Source: Serpentinimonas raichei
GTDB taxonomy: Bacteria; Pseudomonadota; Gammaproteobacteria; Burkholderiales; Burkholderiaceae_C
DNA: 64,000 nucleotides
NCBI RefSeq assembly: GCF_000828895.1
Contig: NZ_AP014568.1
Coordinates: 2,363,858-2,427,857 of the forward strand
Reading direction: 5' to 3'
Shown in pieces: positions 26,114 through 36,300 of this stretch. The notes below the pieces were generated by a model. The model saw only the letters and a list, made by a program, of their open reading frames with translations, was not told where the DNA came from and made no database searches. Numbering within the stretch: the first letter of the stretch is position 1; the number at the start of each line of letters is the position of its first letter. The position numbers and the translations under genes are program-made.

Positions 26114-27226
26114 CTAACCTGCGGCTCTACTCGGAGGCGTGTTGCAGCCAGCCGCGGCCGCGCGCTGCAGCCGGTCGCGCACGCCGTCCCAGGCCGCATC
26201 GTCGGGCGGGGTTTCAACCCAGATCAGCCGGGTTTCGGGGCGGTCGAGGGCGCGCAGCACGGCAAACAATTCGTGTGCACAGGCGCTGGCCTGCTCGGGC
26301 ATGCGCTCGACGCGCACATGGCGGCTGGCGCTGCGCAGCAGGCTGCGGCTGTACAGCGCCAGGTGGCGCGCGTCGGGGCCGAGCAGGTCGAGCGCGGCTT
26401 GCATCTCGGCCGCAGGCATCAGGCGCAACCGGGCCCGTGGCGCGTAGTGGGCGCTCAGGGTGCCGGAGGCGCGCGGGGCGGCGGCGTCGCGCTCGGCCAG
26501 CCGCTGGCCGGCGGCGGCTTCCAGCGTGCTCAGGGGCAGCACGCCGGGGCGCAGCAGCACCGGCTGGCCGCGGCTGCAGTCGATGATGGTGGACTCGATC
26601 CCCACCGGGCAGGGGCCGCCATCCAAGATCAGCAGTTCTTCGTCGCTGAGCAGCCCGGCAAATTCGTCGGCCACGTGCTCGGCGTGGGTCGGGCTCAGGC
26701 GGCCGAAGCGGTTGGCGCTCGGGGCCGCCAAGCCGCGTAGGCCCACTTGCTGGGCCGCCAGCAACACGGCTTGCGCCACCGGGTGCGCCGGGCAGCGCAG
26801 CCCGATGCTGCCTTGCCCACCGGCGGCGGCGCTGGCCACACCGGGGCGGCGCGGCAGGATCAGCGTCAGCGGGCCGGGCCAGCAAGCGGCCATCAGGCGC
26901 CGGGCAAAGTCGGGGCAGGCGCTGGCGTAGTGCGCCACCGCCGCTTGCCACTGCGCGGGCTGGCGGCCCCCCACGTGCACGATCAACGGGTGGTCGGCCG
27001 GTCGGCCCTTGGCGGCAAAGATGCGCGCCACCGCCTCGGGCGCATCGGCGTCGGCGGCCAGGCCATAGACGGTTTCGGTGGGCAAGGCGAGCAAGCGGCC
27101 GGCTTGCAACTGGGCGCAGGCGCGCTGCAGCAGCGGCTCCAGCCCGGCTGCGGTTGCGCCGCCCGGGTCGCCCAAGGCTGTGCCCAAGGTGCTACCCAAG
27201 GCGCGCAAGTCGAGTATCAGGGCCAC
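26114..27226 (-). CDS. tsaC: L-threonylcarbamoyladenylate synthase (Sua5 type)
   Basis: A 370-aa enzyme for the first step of tRNA t6A37 synthesis. The YrdC domain (about 25-235) has LLALPTETVYGLAADA, FAAKGRPADHPLIVH, ACWPGPLTLIL and SANRFGRLSPT. The C-terminal Sua5 domain (about 250-370) contains SGTLSAHYAPRARL. It is the long two-domain form rather than the ~190-aa TsaC. GTG at 27226 is the best start; it overlaps the end of purK by 10 nt on the same strand. A partner of the same pathway, tsaB, lies at 57973. Confidence 0.88.
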   Translation of the reverse strand: MALILDLRALGSTLGTALGDPGGATAAGLEPLLQRACAQLQAGRLLALPTETVYGLAADADAPEAVARIFAAKGRPADHPLIVHVGGRQPAQWQAAVAHYASACPDFARRLMAACWPGPLTLILPRRPGVASAAAGGQGSIGLRCPAHPVAQAVLLAAQQVGLRGLAAPSANRFGRLSPTHAEHVADEFAGLLSDEELLILDGGPCPVGIESTIIDCSRGQPVLLRPGVLPLSTLEAAAGQRLAERDAAAPRASGTLSAHYAPRARLRLMPAAEMQAALDLLGPDARHLALYSRSLLRSASRHVRVERMPEQASACAHELFAVLRALDRPETRLIWVETPPDDAAWDGVRDRLQRAAAAGCNTPPSRAAG

Positions 27227-28455
27227 GGCGCGATGCCCAAGATGGCCGCCGCCGCGCGCGCCGTGGCATGCACTTGCTCCGGGGTGGGGCCGGTCAGGGT
27301 CAGGTGCCCCATTTTGCGCCCGGGCCGGGCTTCGTGCTTGCCGTACAGGTGCAGGTGCGCGCCGGGCAGCGCCAGCACGGCGGCCCAGTCGGGGCTGCGC
27401 GGCTGGCCTTGGGCATCGAACCAGAGCTCGCCCAGCAGGTTGAGCATCAGCGCTGGGCTGTGCTGGCGTGGGGCCACCAGCGGCAGCCCGGCCAGGGTGC
27501 GCACTTGCAGATCGAACTGCGATACATCGCAGGCGTCGAGCGTGTAGTGGCCGCTGTTGTGCGGGCGCGGGGCCATCTCGTTGAGCACCAGCGCGCCCTC
27601 GGCGCTGCCGTCGTCGATCACAAAAAACTCGATGCACAGCACGCCCACGTAGCCCAGCTGGGCGGCGATCAAGCGGCTGGCGGCCACGGCGCGCTCTGCC
27701 AGACCTGCCGCCAGCCGGCCGGGGCAGGCTTGGGTGAGCGCCAAAATGCCGTCGCGGTGCAGGTTGCGCTGAGGGGGGTAGTGCACCATTTGGCCGTCGC
27801 GGCCGCGCGCCACCAGCACCGACAGCTCCTCTTGGAGCGTCAGCAGGCGTTCCAGCACGCAAGGCACCTGGCCCAGCTGCTGCCACGCGGCTTGCAGTTC
27901 GGCGGGCGTGTGCACCCGCTGCTGGCCTTTGCCGTCGTAGCCCAGGCGCGCGGTTTTGAGGATGCCAGGCAGCAGCGTGACAGGCACGGCGTGCAGATCG
28001 GCCTCGGTCTCGATCACCGCATAAGGGGCTGGGCCGACGCCGCTCAAGGGGGCGCAGGCGCTGAAGTGGGCTTTTTCGGCGATCCGGTCTTGCGCCAGCG
28101 CCACCGCAGCGGCGGATGGGGCCACCGGGCGCTGCTGCGCCAGCCAGTGCAGCGCCTCGGCCGGCACGTTTTCAAACTCGGTGGTGATGGCGTCGCAGCG
28201 CTGCGCCAGTTGCGCCAGCCCCTGCGGGTCGGCGTAGTCGGTCTGGATGTGCTGCGGGCAGGCCAGTGCCGCTGGGCTGTGGCTTTCGGGCTCCAGCACC
28301 GCGCAGGCATAGCCCAGCCGCTGCGCCGCCTGCACGAACATGCGCCCGAGCTGCCCGCCGCCCAGCACACCCAAGGTGCAGGGTTGGCCCGCGTGGCCCA
28401 GGGTGCCGGGCAGCAGCGGCGGCAGCGGCTGGGCTAGGTTGCCCGGGCCGCTCAT
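27217..28455 (-). CDS. purK: N5-carboxyaminoimidazole ribonucleotide synthase
   Basis: A 412-aa ATP-grasp enzyme that uses ATP and bicarbonate to carboxylate AIR in purine synthesis. It has [20 protein letters not shown] near residue 30, then [20 protein letters not shown], and the metal/substrate site [14 protein letters not shown]. An extra ~25 residues precede the usual N-terminus. The ATG overlaps the purE stop by four nt, the standard purE-purK pairing; PurE then moves the carboxyl group. Confidence 0.95.
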   Translation of the reverse strand: MSGPGNLAQPLPPLLPGTLGHAGQPCTLGVLGGGQLGRMFVQAAQRLGYACAVLEPESHSPAALACPQHIQTDYADPQGLAQLAQRCDAITTEFENVPAEALHWLAQQRPVAPSAAAVALAQDRIAEKAHFSACAPLSGVGPAPYAVIETEADLHAVPVTLLPGILKTARLGYDGKGQQRVHTPAELQAAWQQLGQVPCVLERLLTLQEELSVLVARGRDGQMVHYPPQRNLHRDGILALTQACPGRLAAGLAERAVAASRLIAAQLGYVGVLCIEFFVIDDGSAEGALVLNEMAPRPHNSGHYTLDACDVSQFDLQVRTLAGLPLVAPRQHSPALMLNLLGELWFDAQGQPRSPDWAAVLALPGAHLHLYGKHEARPGRKMGHLTLTGPTPEQVHATARAAAAILGIAPWP

Positions 28456-28955
28456 GGCTGGGGCTGCGGTGGCAGCGTCATGGCGCGGGCGGCCTCGGTT
28501 TGGGCGCTGCGAAAGGCTTGCAGGCGCTGCAGCAGCGCCGCGTCGTGCAGCGCCAGCATGGCCACGGCAAACAGCGCCGCGTTGGCGGCCCCGGCGGCCC
28601 CAATGGCAAAGGTGGCCACCGGTATGCCCTTGGGCATCTGCACAATGCTGTGCAGCGAATCCACCCCGCCCAGCGCCTTGCCCGCCACCGGCACCCCGAG
28701 CACCGGCAGCGTGGTCTTGGCCGCCAGCATGCCCGGCAGGTGTGCGGCACCCCCGGCCCCGGCGATGATGGCTTGCAGGCCGCGCCCGGCCGCGCTGTCG
28801 GCGTAGGCAAACATATCGTCGGGCATGCGGTGCGCCGAGAGCACGCGCGCCTCGTGCGGCACACCCAATTGCTGCAAAATTTCGACCGCATGGCGCATCG
28901 TGTCCCAGTCGGAGCTGGAACCCATCACCACGCCGATTTGCACTGTCGCATTCAT
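28452..28955 (-). CDS. purE: N5-carboxyaminoimidazole ribonucleotide mutase
   Basis: A 167-aa class I PurE. It has [13 protein letters not shown] at the N-terminus, [10 protein letters not shown], and [18 protein letters not shown] containing the phosphate- and CAIR-binding loops. It converts N5-CAIR to CAIR. It is the first gene of the minus-strand run purE-purK-tsaC and divergent from the cnoX-like gene across 160 bp, where I see no clear PurR-type operator. Confidence 0.95.
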   Translation of the reverse strand: MNATVQIGVVMGSSSDWDTMRHAVEILQQLGVPHEARVLSAHRMPDDMFAYADSAAGRGLQAIIAGAGGAAHLPGMLAAKTTLPVLGVPVAGKALGGVDSLHSIVQMPKGIPVATFAIGAAGAANAALFAVAMLALHDAALLQRLQAFRSAQTEAARAMTLPPQPQP

Positions 28956-29115
28956 AAACTAGCCCATCGCAGCCATAGCCCAAGGTGGCCGGAGCCGCGC
29001 GCATTGGGCGGTCCGGGTCAAGGCGAGGATTTTAAGGCTTGGCTTTGGGCGACAATGGCGCCTGCCACGGCCCGCCGCTTGGGGCCGCACCTCCCATACC
29101 CTGTAGCACCACGCC

Positions 29116-30060
29116 ATGATCGACGTCACCTTAGCCAATTTTGAAACCGAAGTCATCGCCGCCTCGGCGCAAGTGCCGGTGCTGGTGGACTTCTGGGCCC
29201 CCTGGTGCGGGCCTTGCCGCACCCTCGGCCCGCTGCTGGAAAAGCTGGAGGTCGCCTACCAGGGCCGCTTCAAACTGGTCAAGATCGACTCCGACCAGCA
29301 GCAGCAACTGGCGGCGGCCTTTGGCATCCGCAGCATCCCCACCTGTGTGCTGCTGATCGACGGCCAGCCGGTCGATGGCTTTGCCGGCGCGTTGCCCGAG
29401 AGCCAGTTGCGCGCCTTCCTCGACAAACACCTGCCCGACCAAGCCCCCGACGCGGCGCAGGACGCAGAGCCCGAGCCGGAAGATTTGAGCGACGAAGAGC
29501 ACCTAGCGCGGCTGCTGCAGCGCCTGCACGCCGAGCCCGGCAACGACGATCTGCGCTTCGATTGCGTGCGGCACCTGATCGGGGCGGGCCAGTTCGAGCA
29601 GGCCGAGCTGGCGCTGGCCCCGGCGCTGGCGCAAATCCCGCTGCAACTGCGCTTCGAGGCGCTGTCGCACTGGCTCAATGCGCTGCTCTTTACCGCCACC
29701 GACGCGCGCGGCCAGTGGCCGCTGGAGCGTTTCGATGAGCTCATTGCCAAAGACAAGCGCGATTTCGAGACCCGCATGGCCAAGACCCGGCTGCTGATTG
29801 CGCTGGGCGAGTGGCCGGCGGCGCTCGATGAGCTGCTAGAAATCATAGCCCGCGACCGGCGCTGGGCCGACGAGCTGGCGCGCAAAACCTACATCGGGCT
29901 GCTGGAGCTGATGACACCGCCCGCGCCCAAAGCCGACCCGGCGCTGGCGGGCAAGAGCGCCGGCGGCATCGAGTTGTCCGGCAAGAGCAGCGCCCCCACC
30001 GACCCGCAGCGCGAGTTGGTGGCGCGCTACCGGCGCCGGCTCAGCATGGCGTTGAACTAA
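29116..30060 (+). CDS. Thioredoxin-TPR protein, CnoX/YbbN-like
   Basis: 314 aa. The thioredoxin domain (about 1-108) carries the redox-active WAPWCGPCR. An acidic linker (PDAAQDAEPEPEDLSDEE) is followed by a C-terminal TPR-like helical region (about 130-300; EQAELALAPALAQIP, ALGEWPAALDELLEIIARD). This is the architecture of CnoX, which protects proteins under oxidative or chlorine stress and hands them to chaperones. E. coli CnoX lacks the CxxC pair, whereas this one keeps a full WCGPC, so it should also be a thiol-disulfide reductase. It is divergent from purE. Confidence 0.85.
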   Translation: MIDVTLANFETEVIAASAQVPVLVDFWAPWCGPCRTLGPLLEKLEVAYQGRFKLVKIDSDQQQQLAAAFGIRSIPTCVLLIDGQPVDGFAGALPESQLRAFLDKHLPDQAPDAAQDAEPEPEDLSDEEHLARLLQRLHAEPGNDDLRFDCVRHLIGAGQFEQAELALAPALAQIPLQLRFEALSHWLNALLFTATDARGQWPLERFDELIAKDKRDFETRMAKTRLLIALGEWPAALDELLEIIARDRRWADELARKTYIGLLELMTPPAPKADPALAGKSAGGIELSGKSSAPTDPQRELVARYRRRLSMALN

Positions 30061-30063
30061 AGC

Positions 30064-30630
30064 TCAGGGGCGCTGCGGCCCGCCGTGCCCACCGGCCCCG
30101 GGCATGCCATGGCCGCCATGGCCAGCGGGTGGCGTGTGCGCGCCCATGCCGCCCGCACCGTGCGGCCCGCCATGCCCATGCCCGGCCCCCATGCCCAGCG
30201 CCCGCACGGGTGCCTCGACCTGCTGCGTGAAGCGCCGCTGGGCCCGGTCTTCAAACACCAGCGTGATGGCCACGCGCTCGCCCGCGTTCAGCGGCTGGCG
30301 CAAGTCCATCAACATCACGTGGTAGCCACCGGGTCGCAGCTCCACCGTGCGCCCAGCAGGCAAGTCCAGGCCGGCCACGGCGCGCATGCGCATGACATCG
30401 TTGACCACGGTCATTTCGTGGATTTCGGTGATGCCGGCCACGGGGGAGCTGGCTTCCACCAGCCGCACATCTTGGGCCGCGCTCAGGCGCATGAAGGCCC
30501 CGGTCGCGCCCTGTTGCGCCACGGTGGCGCGCACCCAAGGCTCGCTCACCGTGACCACCGGGCTTTGCGCGGCGGCGGTACCCACCAAGCTGCAGCAAAC
30601 CAAGGCGAGGGAAAAAATAAAAGCACGCAT
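30064..30630 (-). CDS. Periplasmic copper chaperone PCu(A)C with His-rich tail
   Basis: 188 aa with a signal peptide (MRAFIFSLALVCCSLVGTAAA). The family metal site H-M-X10-M-X21-H-X-M is exact: His in IHEM, Met 11 residues on, and HVM after 21 residues (GGYHVML). Such proteins deliver Cu(I) to the CuA centre of cytochrome c oxidase. From about residue 145 a His/Gly/Met-rich tail (GHGHGGPHGAGG and similar) adds potential copper ligands. It starts 10 nt after purC on the same strand, an unusual neighbour; no SCO gene is adjacent. Confidence 0.9.
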   Translation of the reverse strand: MRAFIFSLALVCCSLVGTAAAQSPVVTVSEPWVRATVAQQGATGAFMRLSAAQDVRLVEASSPVAGITEIHEMTVVNDVMRMRAVAGLDLPAGRTVELRPGGYHVMLMDLRQPLNAGERVAITLVFEDRAQRRFTQQVEAPVRALGMGAGHGHGGPHGAGGMGAHTPPAGHGGHGMPGAGGHGGPQRP

Positions 30631-30640
30631 GAATATTTCC

Positions 30641-31543
30641 TTAGTCCAGCAGCCGCTGCAGCGCTTCGCGGTACTTGGCGGCGGTTTGCGCGATCACTTC
30701 GGGCGGCAGCGACGGCGGCGGGGCGGCCTTATTCCAGGGTTGGCCGGCCACGCTGGCGGTTTCTAGCCAATCGCGCAGATACTGCTTGTCAAAGCTGGGT
30801 GGGTTGGCCCCGGCGCGGTACTGCTCCAGCGGCCAGTAGCGCGAGCTGTCGGGGGTGAGCACCTCGTCCATCAGCACCAGTTGGCCGGCTGGGTCGAGCC
30901 CGAACTCGAACTTGGTGTCGGCGATGATGATGCCCTTGCCCAGCGCATAGGCCGCCGCCGCCTGGTACAGGCCGATCGAGACGCGGCGGATCTGCCCGGC
31001 CAGCTCGGGGCCGATCAGTTGCACCGTTTGCTCGAACGTGATGTTTTCGTCGTGCTCGCCCTGCGCCGCCTTGGCCGCCGGGGTGTAAATGGGCTCGGGC
31101 AACTGCGCCGCGTTCACCAAACCCGGTGGCAAGGGCACGCCGCAGACGCAGCCATTGGCCTGGTATTCCTTCCAGCCGCTGCCGGCCAAGTAGCCGCGCA
31201 CCACCGCCTCCACCGGAATCGGGCGCAGGCGCTGCACCAGCATCGAGCGGCCGCGCACCAGCGGCTGTTCGGCTGCGCTGACCACGCTCTCGGGCTCGGC
31301 GCCGGTGAGGTGGTTCGGGCACAGCCCAAGGCGGCCCAGGTAATCGAACCAAAACAGGCTCAGGCGCGTGAGCAGCTCGCCCTTGCCGGGTATGGCTTGG
31401 CTCATCACCACATCGAAGGCGCTGATGCGGTCCGAAGCCAGCATCAGGATGCGGTCGTCGCCCACGGCGTAGTTGTCGCGCACCTTGCCGCGCGCCAGCA
31501 GCGGCAAAGATCGGAGGGTGGAGGTGTGCAGGGCGGGGCTCAT
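30641..31543 (-). CDS. purC: Phosphoribosylaminoimidazole-succinocarboxamide synthase
   Basis: A 300-aa SAICAR synthase of purine synthesis, joining CAIR and aspartate with ATP. It has [13 protein letters not shown] near the N-terminus, [29 protein letters not shown], and [10 protein letters not shown] with [15 protein letters not shown]. The ATG at 31543 is chosen over an upstream TTG. It is separated from purE-purK by the cnoX-like and PCu(A)C genes, and its own stop lies close to the copper-chaperone start. Confidence 0.95.
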   Translation of the reverse strand: MSPALHTSTLRSLPLLARGKVRDNYAVGDDRILMLASDRISAFDVVMSQAIPGKGELLTRLSLFWFDYLGRLGLCPNHLTGAEPESVVSAAEQPLVRGRSMLVQRLRPIPVEAVVRGYLAGSGWKEYQANGCVCGVPLPPGLVNAAQLPEPIYTPAAKAAQGEHDENITFEQTVQLIGPELAGQIRRVSIGLYQAAAAYALGKGIIIADTKFEFGLDPAGQLVLMDEVLTPDSSRYWPLEQYRAGANPPSFDKQYLRDWLETASVAGQPWNKAAPPPSLPPEVIAQTAAKYREALQRLLD

Positions 31544-31582
31544 GCCGGAAGTGTAGCGGCTGACCAAGCGTTGCAGCCGCGT

Positions 31583-33139
31583 TCAAGCCGCGCGGAAGGC
31601 CCCCATGGTCTCATCCAGATCCTGGGCCTGCTCGCGCAGCCGGGCGGCGGTGTCTTGCGAGCGCTGCACCACGTCGGCGCTCTGCTGCGCCGACTCGTGC
31701 AGCGAACCCACGGCGTGGTCCAGCTCCTGCGCGCTGGAGCGCTGCTGCGCCGTGGCTTGGGCGATGGAGCCCATCAGGCGCGAGAGCTCATCGACCGACT
31801 CCACCACCCGCTGCATGGTCTGGCCCGCATTGTGCGCCGCCGCCGAGCCGGTCTGCACGCGCTGGGTCGAGGTTTCGATGAGTTGCTTGACCTCGCGCGC
31901 CGCCTGCGTGCTGCGCTGCGCCAGCGAGCGCACCTCACCGGCCACCACGGCAAAGCCGCGCCCTTGCTCACCGGCGCGGGCCGCTTCCACGGCGGCATTG
32001 AGCGCCAAGATGTTGGTCTGGAAGGCGATGCCGTCGATCACGCTGACGATCTCGGAAATGCGGCGCGAGGCCTCGTCGATGCGCTGCATTTCTTGCACCA
32101 CCTCGGTCACGGCCTGCCCGCCTTGCGAGGCAATCTCGGAGGCCTTGCCGGCTAGGCGGCTGACGTTGTCGGCGCTGCGGGCGCTCGTTTCGATGGCGCC
32201 GGTCATGCTGCGCGCGTGCTCGGCGGTGGCTTCGATGGCTTCGCTTTGCTGCCCGGTGACGTGGCTCAGGTCGTGGTTGGTGTGGTCCAGTTCCGAGGCC
32301 GCCCTGACCACGTGCGCAGAAGTCTGGCGCACCCGCGAAACCACCTCGTTCAGGCGCTGTTGCATGCCGGAGATGGAATCGAACAGCTTGCCAAACTCAT
32401 CCCCGGGCCGGACCCAGACTTGGGTGTTCAACTCGCCACCGGCAATTTGGCGCGTCACCGACTGGGCCCGGGCAAAGGCCCCTTCCATCATGCGCAGCAC
32501 CGACCACACCATCCAAGCGGCGATCAGCAGCACCAAGGTGGACAAGGCAGCCAGCGTCATTTTGGCGATGAAGGCCACGCGGTCGGCCTCGGCGATGGCC
32601 TCGGCCATGAGCTGCTGCTGCCACTGGCGCAGCTCGACGATATGGCCCACCATGCGGTCGCGTGCCGGCACCAGGTCGGTGCTGAGCAGCCTGAAGGCGC
32701 CCGGCACATCGCCGGCCTGCACCATGCCCACGGCTTGCTGCCCTAGGCGCCAGAACTCCACGTCGGCGGCGCGAATCTGGGCCGCGATCTCGCGCCCGCG
32801 CTCGGTGGTGATGTTGGCCTCGAATTCCTCGAACAGCTTCATCTTCTGCTCGCGAAAAGCCACGATGCGCGCCACCGTGGCGGCCCCGTCTTCCGGGCTG
32901 GTTACCAGCATGGCATGGCGCGCCTCGAGCGAGATGCGAAACATCAGCACCTGGATGTCGGAAATGCGCTCGATCTGCGGTGCATAGCGCTGCGCCATGC
33001 GGTCGGCTTGCTGGTCGATGCGGTCAAAGGTCCACCATGTGCCGGCCATCGTGCCCATCAGCGCGACAAACAGCAAAAAGAAGGCGGCAATCAGCTTTTG
33101 GCGCAGCGAGAGGTGCGCCCGTGCGGGGTGGTTTTGCAT
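31583..33139 (-). CDS. Methyl-accepting chemotaxis protein
   Basis: 518 aa: TM1 (about 17-37), a periplasmic helical-bundle-type sensor (about 40-190), TM2 (about 194-214), HAMP (about 215-270), and a signalling coiled coil with the hairpin tip [44 protein letters not shown] (key part only). It relays a periplasmic signal to CheA/CheW. The C-terminus (MGAFRAA) lacks the CheR-binding tether present in the other receptor in this window. It is divergent from the giant adhesin gene, with an FNR-like palindrome between them. The ligand is unknown. Confidence 0.92.
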   Translation of the reverse strand: MQNHPARAHLSLRQKLIAAFFLLFVALMGTMAGTWWTFDRIDQQADRMAQRYAPQIERISDIQVLMFRISLEARHAMLVTSPEDGAATVARIVAFREQKMKLFEEFEANITTERGREIAAQIRAADVEFWRLGQQAVGMVQAGDVPGAFRLLSTDLVPARDRMVGHIVELRQWQQQLMAEAIAEADRVAFIAKMTLAALSTLVLLIAAWMVWSVLRMMEGAFARAQSVTRQIAGGELNTQVWVRPGDEFGKLFDSISGMQQRLNEVVSRVRQTSAHVVRAASELDHTNHDLSHVTGQQSEAIEATAEHARSMTGAIETSARSADNVSRLAGKASEIASQGGQAVTEVVQEMQRIDEASRRISEIVSVIDGIAFQTNILALNAAVEAARAGEQGRGFAVVAGEVRSLAQRSTQAAREVKQLIETSTQRVQTGSAAAHNAGQTMQRVVESVDELSRLMGSIAQATAQQRSSAQELDHAVGSLHESAQQSADVVQRSQDTAARLREQAQDLDETMGAFRAA

Positions 33140-33180
33140 ACCCCCATCATACCGAATGCCCTTGCGCCCTGCCCGGTCAA

Positions 33181-33200
33181 CTTTTGACCCACATCAAAAG
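33181..33200. promoter_or_regulatory. FNR/ANR-type box in the receptor-adhesin intergenic region
   Basis: TTGAC-CCAC-ATCAA at 33184-33197 matches the FNR/ANR consensus TTGA(T/C)-N4-ATCAA, and it is the core of a 20-bp palindrome with perfect 7-bp arms CTTTTGA / TCAAAAG. It is 128 bp upstream of the adhesin start and 42 bp upstream of the divergent chemoreceptor start. A TATGAT at 33151-33146 (minus strand) may be the receptor -10. Oxygen-dependent control of either gene is inferred. Confidence 0.55.
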
Positions 33201-33327
33201 CCGGCACCGGCGAATAGTGGAAAACCCTCAACACGAAAACCCGCAAAACTGTACCAAAGTCCAATAGCCAAAGGCCGCCGCCAGCCCTTAAGCTGCGCCC
33301 ATCGTCATACCCCACTGGAGCGCCACC

Positions 33328-36300
33328 ATGAGCCAAGCCACCGTCACCTCCATCACCGGCAACGCCGTCATCGTCAAGGCCGACGGCACCACCCGTGCCC
33401 TGCAAGTAGGCGAGGTCGTGCAGCGCGGCGACGTCATCCGCACCCAAGCCGGCGCCCGAGTCGAGCTGCTGCTGCCCGACGGCCAGATCATGGCCATGGG
33501 CCCCAACCAGGCGCTGCGGGTCGATGAAACCATCGCCCTCACCGACGCCACCCCGCAAGCCGCCGACGCCGCCGTGCAGCCCACCACCGTGGCCGAAATC
33601 GTCCAGATTCTGGAGCAAGGCCTCGACCTGCTCGAGCAAGTGGACCCCGCCGCCGCCGGTGCCGTGGCCGCCGGAGCCGGCGAGGGCAGCGACTTCGTGC
33701 GCCTGCTGCGTGTGGTCGAGCCGGTTGATCCGCTGGCGTTCCAGTTCAGTGCCGCTGCCGCCGACGTGGACGACGTGATCGAAGGCGCTCCGGCCCCCGT
33801 CACCGTCGATCTGGCCTTTACGCTCGAAGAAGAATCTGTCCCCCTGCTCGAAGGCAACGACGAAGCCGAAGACGGCCTGCCCTTCACCCTGAGCGGCAAC
33901 TTCCTCACCGGCATCGGCGGCTTTCTCAGCAGCTTCAGCGTGCCCGGCCTAGGCTTCATCACCATCGCAGACGGCGGCAGCACCTTGGCTTTCGATGCCG
34001 ACGGCCAAGTCATCCCCCCCGGTTCCACCACGGCGCCTGCGGTGCTGCTCTTCGTGCAGCCCAATGGTAGCTACACCCTGACCGTGGTCGGCGCGCTCAA
34101 CCACCCCACCCCCGGCACCGTCGAAGAGCTGCTGGCCCTGAGCCCCATCGCCCTCGTCGGCACCGCAGGCAGCGGCGGCTACCTCACCATTAACCTGCAA
34201 CTCAATGTGCAAGACGACGTGCCGGTGGCCTTGCAGGATGAAGGCGAAGGCGGGCTGGTGCCGCGTGCGGACTTGATCGAGCTCGACGAAGACGCGCTTG
34301 AAGGTGGAAACACCGACAACGCCCGTCCGGGCGAGACGGCCGGCAGCGGCTCAGCCAGCTCCAGCGGCACCATCGTAGACAACGTCAACTGGGGCGCCGA
34401 CGGCTTTGGCCGCGTCACCGGCGTGAGCTGGAGCGGCGGCAGCGCGGCGGTGCAGCCCAATTCCAGCGCCACCTTGTTCATCAACGCCGACGGCACGCTT
34501 GGCACGGCCGACAGCGCCGCCATTCGCCTCACGCTGGGCGCTGACGGCGCATACCAATTCGAGCTGCTGCGCGCCCAAACGCACGGCGCCCAAGGCGAAG
34601 ACCTGCAAGCGTTGCTGCAAGGCGGCTTCACCATCAGCGCCGTTGATGGCGACGGCGACCCGATCGTGGGCGGCGTGCGTGTCAACGTCGATGTGCTCGA
34701 TGACATGCCGGTGATCGAGTTGGTCGGTCCGATCCCCGACGATGACAACGGTTACGGTGATGACTTCCCGTCCAATGGCGATGGGCCGTTTCCATTGCCC
34801 CAATTGACGGTTGATGAGACCAACTTCGCACTCGATGACACCTCCGACCCCGGCACGGTGCACTTCAGCGTCAGATTTGGTGCCGATGGGCCCGCAGTGG
34901 ACGGCAGCAAGCTGTACGCGCTGGAAGCCGTGGCGGACACCGACACCGGCCTGACCGACACCGCCACTGACCAAGCAGTGCTCATCCGTCTTGGCACCGG
35001 GGCCGATGCAGGCAAAGTCTTTGGTGTGACCGAGACCGATGGCGACACCGTCTTCATCATGAGCGTCAACGCCACCACCGGCGAAATCACCTTCGACCAG
35101 CAGCGCGCCGTGGTGCATGGCGATGCCACCAACCCCGACGACATCGTGAGCATCAGGGAAGGCGTCATCAGCCTGCGCCTGACCGCCACCGACGCCGACG
35201 GCGACACCGCCACCGCCACGGTCGATGTGGGCAGCTTGGTGAGCATCCTTGACGACGGCCCGAGCCTCAAAGTGGGCGTCACCGACGCCCACACCTTGGA
35301 CGAAGACGGCCTCCCCGGCGGCAATGCCGACGCTGGCCGCGACGGCGAAAGCACCGGCAGCGGCTCCACCAGCGCCAGCGGCACCATCGTGGACAACGTC
35401 AACTGGGGCGCCGACGGCTTTGGCCGCGTTACGGGCGTCATGGTTGGCGGCACCGCCGCCACCTTCAACGCTGATGCCGGCACCTACACCATCAGTAACG
35501 ACGACTACACCCTCGTGGTGCAAGAAAACGGCGACTACACCATCACCCTCAACCGGGCGCAGGCGCACGGCGTCCAAGGCGAAGACTTCAAAGCCCTGCT
35601 GGCCAGCGGCTTCACCGTCAACGCCGTTGACCGCGACGGCGACGCCGTGCCCGACGGCGTGACTGTTAACGTCGGCGTGCTCGACGACATCCCGGTGATC
35701 GACGTCATCGACCTCAGCGGCTCATTCACCCTCACCGTCACCCTCAAGGGCTCTGACGCCGGCTACGACAACAGCTTTGGCTATTACATCAAAGATGCCA
35801 ACGGCAACCCCACCACTGGCGTGGTGATCTGGGACAACGTCAAAGACTTCGACGTAACCCAAATCACCCTCACCGGCCACACCCCGGTTCAGGTTGGCTT
35901 CTTCATCATCCCCAACGGCGATCGCCTCAACCCCAACCTTGGTCCCAACACCGCCGTCACCTTCCAGCAAGTCAATGGCAACTGGCAGGCGGTGCCGGTT
36001 GGCGGCACGGCCCCCTTGGTCGGCGCAGGGGCCAGCGTCCTGTTCGATGCAGTGGCGCTCAACCCCGAGGGATCGGCCCAAGTGGATGACAACGCCGACC
36101 CCGGCAACCTCAACTGGGAAGACATTCTGGGCGGTGGCGACGGCGACTTCAACGACGTCAACATCAGCTACGCTTGGACCTCCAACCTGCCCGTGCTCAC
36201 CACGCAAGACGCCGACACGATCGACACCGTCACCAACAGCACAACCACGCCGGTTTCCGACACCGCCAGCGCCAGCTTTGCCAGTGCCTTTGGCCGCACC

